A program made the translations under genes and the position numbers. A DNA stretch of 64,000 bases from Bacteroidales bacterium (GTDB lineage Bacteria > Bacteroidota > Bacteroidia > Bacteroidales > Paludibacteraceae), in assembly GCA_012519425.1 (NCBI GenBank), contig JAAYQF010000093.1:43151-107150 (forward strand), written 5' to 3'. The notes beneath the pieces were generated by a model. It was not told the origin of the DNA and ran no database searches. It saw nothing but the letters and a program-made list of their open reading frames with translations. Position 1 is the first letter of the stretch. Each line of letters opens with the position of its first letter. Positions 10,901 to 19,621 of the stretch are shown in pieces.

Positions 10901-11596
10901 ATGACTGCCTTCACTCCGGGGGTGGTTCTGGGCATAAAGATCCTGGGGGTCATATCCCTCCCACCATTTTCCTACTCCATCTGCAAGCGTCAAATTTCCA
11001 TCATAATCTTGTGCTCCTTCATACCAGGTCCATGCATGTGAAGCATGAATACTCACGCCAAAGTACAAACCATTTGCTCTTGCAGCCGCTGCCCACTCAC
11101 CAACGATATCCCTCTTGGGTCCCATATTCACACTGTTCCACGGTTGATACGGACTATCCCATAAATCGAAATTATCATGGTGATTACCCAAGGTAAAGAA
11201 ATACCGTATACCTGCTCTTTTATACAAAGACATCAGAGAATCAGGATCCCATTCAGCAGCTTTCCATTCATTGATCACATCTTTAAAACCAAAAACTTTT
11301 GGATCTCCGTAGTGAGCCCGATGGTGGTTTTGCTGCCCGCCGGGATAATACATGCCCCGGGCATACCAGTCTCCGGCTTCCGGTTCGTTCTGAGGGCCCC
11401 AGTGCGCCCAAATACCAAATTTTGCATTTTTAAACCACTCCGGCGCATCTTTATATTGCGCAAGAGACTGCCAGGTAGGTTGATATATTCCTTCGGCCAT
11501 AGGCTCTAATGCTGAATTTTCTGCTCTTAGAGCAAATGAGAGAAAAAAGCCAAAAAGGAAGAATGCTGTTCTTTTTAAGAGGGTAGTTGTTTTCAT
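7979..11596 (-). CDS. GH29 alpha-L-fucosidase, multidomain, T9SS-secreted
   Basis: KFGIWAHWGPQNEPEAGDWYARGMY, YFFTLGNHHDNFDLWDS, DAVYFDDTGLPFW; C-term DLRIYDVYGRLIKQYN...GIYIICADRLRAKVII sorting tail. Confidence 0.9.
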   Translation of the reverse strand: MKTTTLLKRTAFFLFGFFLSFALRAENSALEPMAEGIYQPTWQSLAQYKDAPEWFKNAKFGIWAHWGPQNEPEAGDWYARGMYYPGGQQNHHRAHYGDPKVFGFKDVINEWKAAEWDPDSLMSLYKRAGIRYFFTLGNHHDNFDLWDSPYQPWNSVNMGPKRDIVGEWAAAARANGLYFGVSIHASHAWTWYEGAQDYDGNLTLADGVGKWWEGYDPQDLYAQNHPRSEGSHDGGRIHSQWNWGNGANLPNRAYLDKFYNRTVDMINQYDPDAVYFDDTGLPFWQFDNTGLKIAAHYYNKSMADNEGRNEAVIMAKVLTEQQKECIMWDIERGIPDRPQEKYWQTCTCIGGWHYNRYDYEMGWYKSDRTVIHMLIDIVSKNGNLLLSVPIRGRGVLDEKVMAVVEGIIAWMEINQESIHDTRPWHVFGEGPIAEAVNPINAQGFNEGQAYSADDIRYVCKADTIYATVMGSPSGSEVLFKSLGSISPIYLGPVEKVELLGHGELEFVRSYEGLKVTGLPARRPSNIALVFKVQYKGGEDLYTHENLSALISEAQGALDVSRGRVGTNTGQLSADSVQVFEQAIQAAQAVPEDSETSVVKEAIDKLQADFSHFMTTSSVKGGVLSTANTQNITNKTLVESRNFSRSDEGGRFGLLGEPWTVTGNIINQEGNTKGGYDNFGNSRSIGVQKWYASDPAITNGMIFQTTTLPAGSYKLRINVHEQAGLQNSEIYLAVNKGRILPISAQVKNRALAYYDMSNASTGNQYEVCEFTLTEQTQVALGWVVYIAGSAANRSMRVNEILLLDESGNDISADYIANYKNITRKDFSNLRFGTPTYWVVENFEIPQSDNSGIKNGIDKYSGYASLMMGVWQDRGNSTGGNLKDVKLYRQVTLPKGTYRFLAGYDALYMLNNMYMFVSETIPTYKTLKDEAMAYYSISGGLNDGTWHGLEFTLEEETTLYLGWIGDLSAGDTQEFRAKEVLLLRVLKNDEDYLPEYVYDASLDQLYNIPVSEVDQLKNMSWTLTDKNVSYAQGSTQGEIILGDIDFGSGNAPKKAFVETAYGGTPPAGATYNFLKDNEVVPFARVPAINTGGQLTFKVSESAAAFQLEGVHKIRVKYSGHSSNVKSVGFMVDDSSSGLIAPDNAELKYRIVDDNLIVDDLSGEDLRIYDVYGRLIKQYNAVRDKLIVPLDKGIYIICADRLRAKVII

Positions 11597-11625
11597 TTTT
11601 TGTACTTTATAGGTTATTTATCTTA

Positions 11626-11690
11626 CAAAGTTATTCGTATCCAACGAACAACCATTGAACAATATCGACAAAAAGCCAAACAATATCGAT
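11626..11690 (-). promoter_or_regulatory. -7 box (TAACTTTG, 11626-11633) plus 21-bp-spaced AACAATATCGA repeats (11658-11690)
   Basis: AACAATATCGA at 11658 and 11679, 21 bp apart; located 25 bp upstream of the -7 box on the minus strand. Confidence 0.7.
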
Positions 11691-11801
11691 AAAAAACAGT
11701 TATAAACTATAACACCGCATGTAAACAAAACAGGGAGGAAACCTCTATTCTTCCTCCCTGCCACCCAATATCTGTATAAAAACTGTTTTTACAGAACCGC
11801 C

Positions 11802-13433
11802 TTAATTAATCGCCAGCACAAAAGAAATGTCATTGGGACGAACAAGGTCTTTGGGTAATTCTACCTGCAAACCATCAGCAGTTCTTTTAAACACTACATT
11901 TTCAGTACTTCCGACAAGCGTTACGCTGTTTATTTCTTTTTCATACAAAGGACTCTCCGAAGACAAGGATTTGATAAGCACTTTTCCGTCTTCAGGCCAG
12001 GCCATAACATGGGCAAACAAGGTTTCGTCTTTTGTCATGAAACGTATATCTTTGGAAGTGTAAGGAGCATTTCTGCCTTCATTAAACCCTTGTGCATTGA
12101 TAGGATTCGAAGCTTCCGCAACAGGTCCTTCTCCAAACACCTTCCAGGGACGTGTGGCATAAATGGTTTCTTTGTTAACATCCATCCAGGCGGTTATTCC
12201 TTCAACTACAGCCATTACTTTTTCATCAAGCACTCCACTGCCACGCATGGGAACACTTAATAACAAGTTGCCATTTTTACTCACGATATCGATAAGCATG
12301 TGAATAACCATTTGAGGGGATTTATACCAACCTCTCCGATAATCATTCCTGTTGTAGTGCCATCCACCTATACAAGTACAGGTTTGCCAGGGTTTTTCCT
12401 GAATTTGATCCGGAGCTCCCCTTTCTACATCCCAGACTATGCAATTCTTCTGTTCATCTGTCAGAACTTTGGCAAACACAACTGCTTCATTTTTTCCATT
12501 ATTATCTTTGATACTTTTGTTGTAAAAATGGGCAACTGCCTTCAAACCCACATCACTAACAGGCCATAGCGGCATACCGGTGTCATCGTAATACACCATG
12601 TCAGGATTGTATTTATTCATCATATCGATATTACGATCCAAAAAGTTCTGGCAATACTCTTCAGACGGTACGGAGGCTCCATTTTCCCAACCCCACTGAC
12701 TGTGTATTCTGCCTGTATTTTCACTTTCTACGCTTAATGGGTGATTTTGAGCATACAAATCTTGTGGATCGTATCCTTCCCACCAGGTACCTTTTCCATC
12801 CTCTTTGGTCAGATGACCATCGTAAGGAACACCGGCTTTAGGACCATTTTTATCTGCTCTCTGGGCAGTTTCGTACCAGGTCCACGCGTGTGCAGAATGG
12901 ATACTGATACCAAAATACAATCCGTTGGCACGTGCAGCTTTTTCCCATTCTCCCACGATATCTCTTTTGGGCCCCATATTGATGGAGTTCCATTCCTGGT
13001 GTTTACTATTCCACAAGTCGAAATTATCGTGGTGATTTCCCAGGGTAAAGAAATACTTTGCTCCTGCTCTTTTATACAGGCTCATCAATTCTTCAGGATC
13101 CCATTCAGCAGCTTTCCAGGCATTGATCACATCCTTAAATCCGAATTCTGAAGGATGCCCGTATTTTTCAACATGATATCTATACTGCCAGCCACCTTCA
13201 TCGTACATGTGCCGGGCATACCAGTCCCCGGCTTCCGGCTCACACTGAGGCCCCCAATGTGCCCAAATACCAAACTTGGCATCTCGGAACCATTCAGGTG
13301 CCTCTCCGTATTGTGACAACGATTCCCAGGTGGGCTCGTATTGTCCTTCCAGCATTTTCTCATGCTTCGCACCGCATGATGCCAGAACAACAGCAACTAA
13401 TAAAAATAGAGATAATTTGTTTTGTGTCTTCAT
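11802..13433 (-). CDS. GH29 alpha-L-fucosidase, lipoprotein
   Basis: Lipobox LLVAVVLASCG; strongly similar to the catalytic domain of 7979..11596 (KFGIWAHWGPQCEPEAGDWYARHMYD). Confidence 0.9.
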   Translation of the reverse strand: MKTQNKLSLFLLVAVVLASCGAKHEKMLEGQYEPTWESLSQYGEAPEWFRDAKFGIWAHWGPQCEPEAGDWYARHMYDEGGWQYRYHVEKYGHPSEFGFKDVINAWKAAEWDPEELMSLYKRAGAKYFFTLGNHHDNFDLWNSKHQEWNSINMGPKRDIVGEWEKAARANGLYFGISIHSAHAWTWYETAQRADKNGPKAGVPYDGHLTKEDGKGTWWEGYDPQDLYAQNHPLSVESENTGRIHSQWGWENGASVPSEEYCQNFLDRNIDMMNKYNPDMVYYDDTGMPLWPVSDVGLKAVAHFYNKSIKDNNGKNEAVVFAKVLTDEQKNCIVWDVERGAPDQIQEKPWQTCTCIGGWHYNRNDYRRGWYKSPQMVIHMLIDIVSKNGNLLLSVPMRGSGVLDEKVMAVVEGITAWMDVNKETIYATRPWKVFGEGPVAEASNPINAQGFNEGRNAPYTSKDIRFMTKDETLFAHVMAWPEDGKVLIKSLSSESPLYEKEINSVTLVGSTENVVFKRTADGLQVELPKDLVRPNDISFVLAIN

Positions 13434-13463
13434 AATGTTTTAAATGAGTTGTAATTAATAATT

Positions 13464-14762
13464 TTAATTTCTGACTAATTTAGCTTCTTCTGACTTATCA
13501 ACCACTTTATATCCTTTCCAGCCGTAATGGGCACAGAAAATAAAACAAACAAGCGGAACTATGTAGGCGATGTGGTAAAACATCTCGTTGCGATGCATGA
13601 TGTAAGCAGTCAGTTGTGGAAGACAGGCATTGCCCACGATCGCCATCACTAAAAAGGCAGAGCCGCTTTTGGTGTTTTCACCTAAATCTTGCAAGGCCAA
13701 AGAAAATTGAGTGGGGTACATGATGGACATGAAGAATGACACGGCAAGCATGGCGTACAAACCAACCATACCACCAAAAATCATGATCACACCACATAAC
13801 AATACATTCACAACAGCGTAGACAACCAACATATCTTGCGGTCGGAATTTAGCCATGAGCAATGTTCCTATCCAGCGGCCGAGAAGGAATGCCAACATAT
13901 AAAGTCCGAAGAAGGTCGTTGCTATCGATTCTTCCATGCCTACATATACACAACAATACACTAAAAATAAACTATTTATTGCAGTTTGTCCCCCATTGTA
14001 AAAGAATTGTGCAATGACTCCTTTCCGCAAATGCGGTCGCTTAAGTACTTTGAAATCGATCAATTTACCTTTTTCTGTATCGCCCTCAAAGTGTTCTCCC
14101 TCTTTTATTTTGGGCAACTTTGAGAATGTGATTATAACAGCAACCACCACTAAGACTACTGCCAAAATTATATAGGGTACTTTCATTGCATCGGTTTCAA
14201 ATTGAATGTAACCCTCCCATCCGTTTGGAAAGTCAGCAGGCAACGTTTCACGTGTGTAATTATATCCGCTTAAAACCAGTTTGCTCAAGAACATGGCGGC
14301 TATAAATGCTCCCAGGCCATTAAAGGATTGTGCCAGGTTCAGTCTCCGGGAAGCCGTCGCAGGATCTCCCAAAGCTGTAACATAAGGATTGGCAGCTGTT
14401 TCCAGGAAGCACATCCCTGTCGCGATGATGAAGAAAATCGTCAAATACGCCCAGTACGATTTGATGATGGCAGCAGGCAAAAACAAGAATCCTCCGACCG
14501 CAGCTATTAACAACCCGAAGATTATTCCGGCCTTGTAACTATAGCGTTTCATGAACATGGCAATAGGGATCGGGAAGATAAAGTATGCAAGCCAATATGC
14601 CGTTTCAGTGAAAGATGCCTGAAAAGTATTCAATTCGCATGTTTTCATCAGCTGCCGGATCATGGTCGGAAGTAAATTACTGCTGATAGCCCAAATAAAG
14701 AAAAGGCTGAAAATAACGACCAAAGGCAATATATCGGAACGTTTAGTTTGTTTGTTTTCCAT
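13464..14762 (-). CDS. fucP: MFS sugar permease, FucP-like (L-fucose)
   Basis: 12-TM-like hydrophobic protein; FucP-type segments (FFIWAISSNLLPTMIRQLMKTCELNTFQASFTETAYWLAYFIFPIP; GMCFLETAANPYVTALGDP); fucosidase neighbours. Confidence 0.85.
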   Translation of the reverse strand: MENKQTKRSDILPLVVIFSLFFIWAISSNLLPTMIRQLMKTCELNTFQASFTETAYWLAYFIFPIPIAMFMKRYSYKAGIIFGLLIAAVGGFLFLPAAIIKSYWAYLTIFFIIATGMCFLETAANPYVTALGDPATASRRLNLAQSFNGLGAFIAAMFLSKLVLSGYNYTRETLPADFPNGWEGYIQFETDAMKVPYIILAVVLVVVAVIITFSKLPKIKEGEHFEGDTEKGKLIDFKVLKRPHLRKGVIAQFFYNGGQTAINSLFLVYCCVYVGMEESIATTFFGLYMLAFLLGRWIGTLLMAKFRPQDMLVVYAVVNVLLCGVIMIFGGMVGLYAMLAVSFFMSIMYPTQFSLALQDLGENTKSGSAFLVMAIVGNACLPQLTAYIMHRNEMFYHIAYIVPLVCFIFCAHYGWKGYKVVDKSEEAKLVRN

Positions 14763-14824
14763 GAAATATATTTTTATTGGGTTTGAAAAATTGTTTGTGT
14801 AATATTTGGAGATAGAAATATGGT

Positions 14825-15748
14825 TTACTCCACCATATTTTTAATGTAGGGCAACTGCTTTAGTTGTTTAAACTTATAAAAATCTGCAGCATTTTTACCC
14901 AAAAATAATGATTTTTCTTCCTGTGAAAGCAGATTGGATTTTACAATGAAGTCGTAAGACATGCGATAGGTGATTGCCGTCATGGTTCTGGGGTAATCCG
15001 AACCCCACATAAGTTTTTCAATACCTGCAAGTTCAACGGCTTCTTTGATTGCCCAAACGGCTCCTGTGAAAGGATAAAACTCATCGTTAAACAACCAGGT
15101 AATACCTCCTGATTCAATCATCACATTTTTATTTCGGGCAAGTTTGATCTGTTCCTGCCAATCTTTTCGGGTAACCATCCCAAAGTGCCCGATTGCAATT
15201 TTCAGTTTTGGAAATTCAGCAATGATCTCATTCATTTCACCTACTTGTTCAGCACCATCAGCCAGATCAATGGATAAAATAATATTGTGTTTTTCCATCA
15301 GGTTAAAGACTTTCATCATCTCATCATTGGTGAGATAAATTTTCGTATCATCGGTTACCAGGCGGTTTGCCGGAATCTTAATCGCACGAAATCCTTGTTT
15401 TACCAGCTCTTCTGCATGGGAATAATACCCCGGCTGACGAGCATCAAACATCCCGCAACAAAAAAGACGATCGGGATATTTTTGCTGCACCCCCGTCAGA
15501 TATTGATTTTGTAATCCGTCAATATATTCTTGCGTAATAACGGCTGCTGAAACTTGTGCATAATCCATGTTTGAAATCAGTATTTCAGCAGTATTTTTTC
15601 CATCCAATATATAGGGAGGCATCATCTGACGAACTTCACCCATAAATTCGGACCTGCCGTTTTCAAGGGTTTTAATTTTCTTTCCTTCAACTTCCGTATT
15701 TTGACGAAGCCAAAGGTGTGCATGAGCATCAATAATAGGAAAAAACAT
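14825..15748 (-). CDS. Amidohydrolase family protein; candidate L-fucono-lactonase
   Basis: N-term IIDAHAHLW, C-term LMWGSDYPRTM typical of amidohydrolase_2; fucose gene context. Confidence 0.75.
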   Translation of the reverse strand: MFFPIIDAHAHLWLRQNTEVEGKKIKTLENGRSEFMGEVRQMMPPYILDGKNTAEILISNMDYAQVSAAVITQEYIDGLQNQYLTGVQQKYPDRLFCCGMFDARQPGYYSHAEELVKQGFRAIKIPANRLVTDDTKIYLTNDEMMKVFNLMEKHNIILSIDLADGAEQVGEMNEIIAEFPKLKIAIGHFGMVTRKDWQEQIKLARNKNVMIESGGITWLFNDEFYPFTGAVWAIKEAVELAGIEKLMWGSDYPRTMTAITYRMSYDFIVKSNLLSQEEKSLFLGKNAADFYKFKQLKQLPYIKNMVE

Positions 15749-15751
15749 GGT

Positions 15752-16765
15752 CTAAAACTTTATCAAAATTCTAAAAACTTCACCCGGATTTGCAGCCCAG
15801 TTTTCCAAAGCTGTTTGTGCTTCTTCGGGACTATAAACGGCTGTTATTAATTCGTCCACCGGACAAGCGCCGCGTTTCATGTACTTCACAACAGCTTTAA
15901 AATCATTCGGCATCGCATTCCGTGAGCCGCGAATATCCAACTCTTTCTTTACAAAAAATTGGGTATCAAACGGGATCTTCTCCTTGGCATAGCCAATATA
16001 AACGACCCGCCCTGTATAAGAAACCTCAGAGATGGCTGACAGATAAGATTCCGGACGACCTACTGCCTCTATGACAACATTTGCTCCTCTGCCTCCCGTG
16101 ATCTCTGAGACACGATTGCTGAGGCTCTCGGCAGATGAGTTGATAACGTGTTTAGCTCCCAAACGTTTTGCCAGAGACAATTTATTATCATCAATATCTA
16201 CTGCTATGACTTGCGCTCCACGAAGGGCAGCACGCACAATTGCACCAACTCCGATCATGCCGCAACCGATAACCATTACTGTGTCTTCGTCCGTAACTTC
16301 GGCTCGACTTACGGCGTGAAAGCCCACACTCATAGGCTCTACCAACGCAAATTCCCGAACCGAAAGAGAGTCATCTGCAATTACTTTTTCCCACGGAACC
16401 AAAATAAATTCAGACATTGCCCCATCACGTTGTACGCCGAATGTCTGATTAAATTCACAGGCATTGGTACGTCTGTTCAGGCAAGCCTCACAGTGTCCGC
16501 AACTCGTATAGGGATTTACGGTTGCATGCATCCCGGGCTTTAAATCCGGCACATCTTCCGCAACTTCCTCGACAATCGCTCCTATCTCGTGGCCCGGCAC
16601 AATCGGCAATTTAACCAATGGATTCAAACCTCGAAATGTATTCAAATCGGAGCCGCAAAAGCCTACATAAGCTATTTTCAACAAGACATGACCCGGCTTG
16701 AGTTCAGGTTTGGGAATCTCAACCAACCGAACCTTGCCGGGATCTGTAATTTGTATTGCTTTCAT
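15752..16765 (-). CDS. Zinc-dependent medium-chain alcohol dehydrogenase
   Basis: GFCGSDLNTFRG, GHEIGAIV, NPYTSCGHCEACLNRRTNAC structural-Zn motif, VIGCGMIGVGAIVRAALRGAQVIAVDID nucleotide-binding motif. Confidence 0.9.
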   Translation of the reverse strand: MKAIQITDPGKVRLVEIPKPELKPGHVLLKIAYVGFCGSDLNTFRGLNPLVKLPIVPGHEIGAIVEEVAEDVPDLKPGMHATVNPYTSCGHCEACLNRRTNACEFNQTFGVQRDGAMSEFILVPWEKVIADDSLSVREFALVEPMSVGFHAVSRAEVTDEDTVMVIGCGMIGVGAIVRAALRGAQVIAVDIDDNKLSLAKRLGAKHVINSSAESLSNRVSEITGGRGANVVIEAVGRPESYLSAISEVSYTGRVVYIGYAKEKIPFDTQFFVKKELDIRGSRNAMPNDFKAVVKYMKRGACPVDELITAVYSPEEAQTALENWAANPGEVFRILIKF

Positions 16766-16772
16766 TTAAATA

Positions 16773-17705
16773 TTAACTGTTTACCCAGGTATCCCGATAA
16801 CCGGGTTCAAATATTTTTTGAACTTCCCGCAATAAATCCGGATCAAGGGGAGTCCTGGCATACCGAATCGATTTCAATACATTTTCCGAATTGGTAGTGC
16901 TGAACAAGGTCGTTGTAATGCGAGGATTGGAAACCGCAAACGATACTGCCAATTCTTCAATAGATTTCCCTTTCGACCTGCAAAAATCTGCCGCTTTCTT
17001 AGCCAAACGCAGCAATGCCGCAGGTGCAGGATGCCAATCAGGCGCACCACGCTCAGTAAGCAAACCCATTGAATAAGGAGAAGCGTTAATGACTCCGACT
17101 CCCTTAGATTCAAAATAATCTAAATAATCAACTAAAGAATCATCATTTAAAGTATGATGGCAAAATGAAAGAACAGTCTCCACCATTCCTGCGGGAACAT
17201 GATCAATTACGTATTTGAAATGACGTAAATTCAAATTGGTAATGCCTACGTGTCTCACAACTCCCTCACGCTTCAAATCTGCCAGGGCAGGAAGAGTTTC
17301 TTTACAAACTTGCTCCAGATCGGCAAACTCAATATCGTGAACTTGAATCAAATCGATGTAATCCACATGCAGGCGTTCCATGCTTTCATACACACTTTCC
17401 CTGGCTTTCTTAGCAGAATAGTCCCAATGATTCTTGTCATCTTTACCATAACGCCCTACTTTAGTGGCAAGGTAATAACGGTTTCTATCGACATTCTTCA
17501 AGGCTTTACCCAATACAAATTCTGCCTTCAAATAACCGTAGTAGGGGGAAACGTCAATAAAATTGATCCCGTTGTCCAGAGCCGTATAAACGGCCTCAAT
17601 CCCACTACTTTCTTTTAATGAATGAAAAACACCGCCTAATGAAGACGCTCCAAAACTTATTTCGGAGATTTTCATACCTGTTTTCCCTAATTCTTTGTAT
17701 TTCAT
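16773..17705 (-). CDS. Aldo/keto reductase; candidate L-fucose (L-galactose-type) 1-dehydrogenase
   Basis: GKTGMKISEISFGASSLGG, INFIDVSPYYG, LHVDYIDLIQVHDIE AKR motifs; clustered with lactonase and ADH. Confidence 0.85.
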   Translation of the reverse strand: MKYKELGKTGMKISEISFGASSLGGVFHSLKESSGIEAVYTALDNGINFIDVSPYYGYLKAEFVLGKALKNVDRNRYYLATKVGRYGKDDKNHWDYSAKKARESVYESMERLHVDYIDLIQVHDIEFADLEQVCKETLPALADLKREGVVRHVGITNLNLRHFKYVIDHVPAGMVETVLSFCHHTLNDDSLVDYLDYFESKGVGVINASPYSMGLLTERGAPDWHPAPAALLRLAKKAADFCRSKGKSIEELAVSFAVSNPRITTTLFSTTNSENVLKSIRYARTPLDPDLLREVQKIFEPGYRDTWVNS

Positions 17706-17847
17706 ACTATTATAATTTATTTTTTTAATTTTCGCAAGAACTCCTGATATACCTGTTTATCATTTATTTCGTCCGGGACAAGAAGCGAATGGCTAAATCA
17801 AATCGTGTTCATTTCATGACAATTACGTTTGGCAATCAGTATGATGA

Positions 17848-17916
17848 CAAAGGTAGTTGCTATATCAGGAAGTGTCTTGAAAATTTTCGACTTAGACTTG
17901 CACAATACCGACTTTT
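17848..17916 (-). promoter_or_regulatory. -7 box (TACCTTTG, 17848-17855) plus 21-bp-spaced CGAC half-sites
   Basis: AAAATTTTCGACTT and CACAATACCGACTT with CGAC at 17888 and 17909 (21 bp); 25 bp upstream of the minus-strand -7 box. Confidence 0.55.
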
Positions 17917-17933
17917 TTAGTAGTGCATGTCTT

Positions 17934-18794
17934 TTATCGACTGTGAATATTTATTTCATTGCAATATTGTTTCGGCGTTTTCCCCGTTATTTTCTTGAAC
18001 AAACGGTTGAAATAGGAGATATTCTCAAAAGAAAGGCTGTACGCAACTTCTTTGATCGACTCACTTTTTAAACTGAGTAGCAATTGAGCGTGCTCTATTT
18101 TTTTCTGGTTGATATATTGAATGGGTGTACAATTCATTTCTTTCTTGAAAAGCCGGATATAGTGATCGCTGCTCAGGAAAGACATTTTTGACAATTCATC
18201 AATAGACAAAGGTAAATGAATGTTTCTGCGTATATACAGCAAACTTTTCGCAATCCGATGATCCTTGACATCAAATTTCGGCTTTGCTTTTTCTAAAAAT
18301 TTAGAAAACAAACAGAACAGAATTCCCTTTGTTCGCAAAGCAACATAAGTTGACTGATGCGTGTTCGCTGCAATATTTTTCAACAAAGTAGCTGAATTGT
18401 CATAGAATTCCGGGTCATAGTGTTTTAGTTCCCTGCGCGGATTGAGCTCCAACAATTTTTCCACAAGCAGATAATCCAATTCCGAAGCATCCACTTCAAA
18501 GGGAAAAGTATATTGTTCAGTTATGTTGGTCTCCGGTGTTTCATAGACATGAATATAGTTCAGTTTGAAAAGTCCGGTGCATTTGTATGTATGGGGAGTA
18601 AAGGCAGGAATTATGTACAGATGATTGGGTGTCAGTTCAAAAAAACCCTCCGGAAAAAAGATGCCCGCTTCCCCCTCTGTCACCAAATAAATCCGGGTAA
18701 AAGGACTGCTGACATTCTCATAATTCCAGTCGGCATAATGATGGGCCTTCCCAACATTCAATAGTGCAAAATCGATTTTGGAGGAACCTTTCAT
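17934..18794 (-). CDS. AraC-family transcriptional regulator
   Basis: N-terminal cupin-like sensor and C-terminal HTH: SIDELSKMSFLSSDHYIRLFKKEMNCTPIQYINQKKIEHAQLLL...YFNRLFKKITGKTPKQYC. Confidence 0.9.
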   Translation of the reverse strand: MKGSSKIDFALLNVGKAHHYADWNYENVSSPFTRIYLVTEGEAGIFFPEGFFELTPNHLYIIPAFTPHTYKCTGLFKLNYIHVYETPETNITEQYTFPFEVDASELDYLLVEKLLELNPRRELKHYDPEFYDNSATLLKNIAANTHQSTYVALRTKGILFCLFSKFLEKAKPKFDVKDHRIAKSLLYIRRNIHLPLSIDELSKMSFLSSDHYIRLFKKEMNCTPIQYINQKKIEHAQLLLSLKSESIKEVAYSLSFENISYFNRLFKKITGKTPKQYCNEINIHSR

Positions 18795-18980
18795 GGAATT
18801 GTAATTTATTTTTAAACTGCCACATGGAACTCTTGATGGCCTGATTTAAATTTCTCTTGCTAAATAGAACGTGCACACAGACATCATCACAGTTTTATAA
18901 TGCAAATATATGCAAATCTGTTGCATAATAATCACTTTTTTTTGAAAAATCACATACGAATTCTTGCAGTAAAATTATTG

Positions 18981-19050
18981 AACAATCTGAAAAGTAACAA
19001 ACAATATCGATTTTGTACATAAAAAAAACGGTATTATTCAATTACCTTTG
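18981..19050 (+). promoter_or_regulatory. 21-bp-phased half-sites and -7 box (TACCTTTG, 19043-19050) of mutarotase operon
   Basis: AACAATATCGATTTTG and ACGGTATTATTC with CG at 19008 and 19029 (21 bp apart), weaker element in phase at 18987. Confidence 0.45.
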
Positions 19051-19078
19051 TCTCTGACAAAAAATAACAATTATCAGT

Positions 19079-19480
19079 ATGAACAAATTTTGTGAAGGAA
19101 AAAAGACGGGTTACAGGCAAAACAAATATAACTTTGAAACTAAAAGGTATTGCCAGACTTTAGAACTAAAAGAAGATCAAGAACTTATTCGTCAGTATTT
19201 GCAATGCCACAGCAAAGAAGATGCTTGGCCCGAGATAAGGGAGGGAATCCGGTCTGTAGGAATTCTTGAGATGGAAATCTATGTTCACGAAAATAAACTT
19301 TTTATGATAGTTGAAACCCCTCTGGATTTTGAATGGGAAGAAGCGTTCGCCCGATTGGCTAAGTTACCCAGACAAGAAGAATGGGAAGAATACGTTGCTC
19401 GTTTCCAAAAGAGTGCTCCAAATGCGACTTCGGCAGAAAAGTGGCAATTGATGGAGCGTTTCTCTTATATTTACGAGTAA
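19079..19480 (+). CDS. RhaM-superfamily L-rhamnose/L-fucose mutarotase
   Basis: KRYCQTLELKEDQELIRQYLQCHSKEDAWPEIREGIRSVGILEMEIY...FEWEEAFARLAKLPRQEEWEEYV; start codon may be further downstream. Confidence 0.8.
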   Translation: MNKFCEGKKTGYRQNKYNFETKRYCQTLELKEDQELIRQYLQCHSKEDAWPEIREGIRSVGILEMEIYVHENKLFMIVETPLDFEWEEAFARLAKLPRQEEWEEYVARFQKSAPNATSAEKWQLMERFSYIYE

Positions 19481-19556
19481 TATAGCGGTATCTCATAAGC
19501 GCCCAACTGCTGCACTTCGTGAATATTTGTTTTGAGGCAGTCTCAAACCGGTATGG

Positions 19557-19593
19557 TGCACAAAAAGCCGCAGGGTTGTGTGCATCGTTTTTA
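19557..19593 (+). terminator. Possible weak intrinsic terminator/attenuator between mutarotase and GH43 genes
   Basis: TGCACA...TGTGCA 6-bp stem followed by TCGTTTTTA. Confidence 0.3.
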
Positions 19594-19621
19594 GAAATTT
19601 AAAACATAAATTACATGTCGT

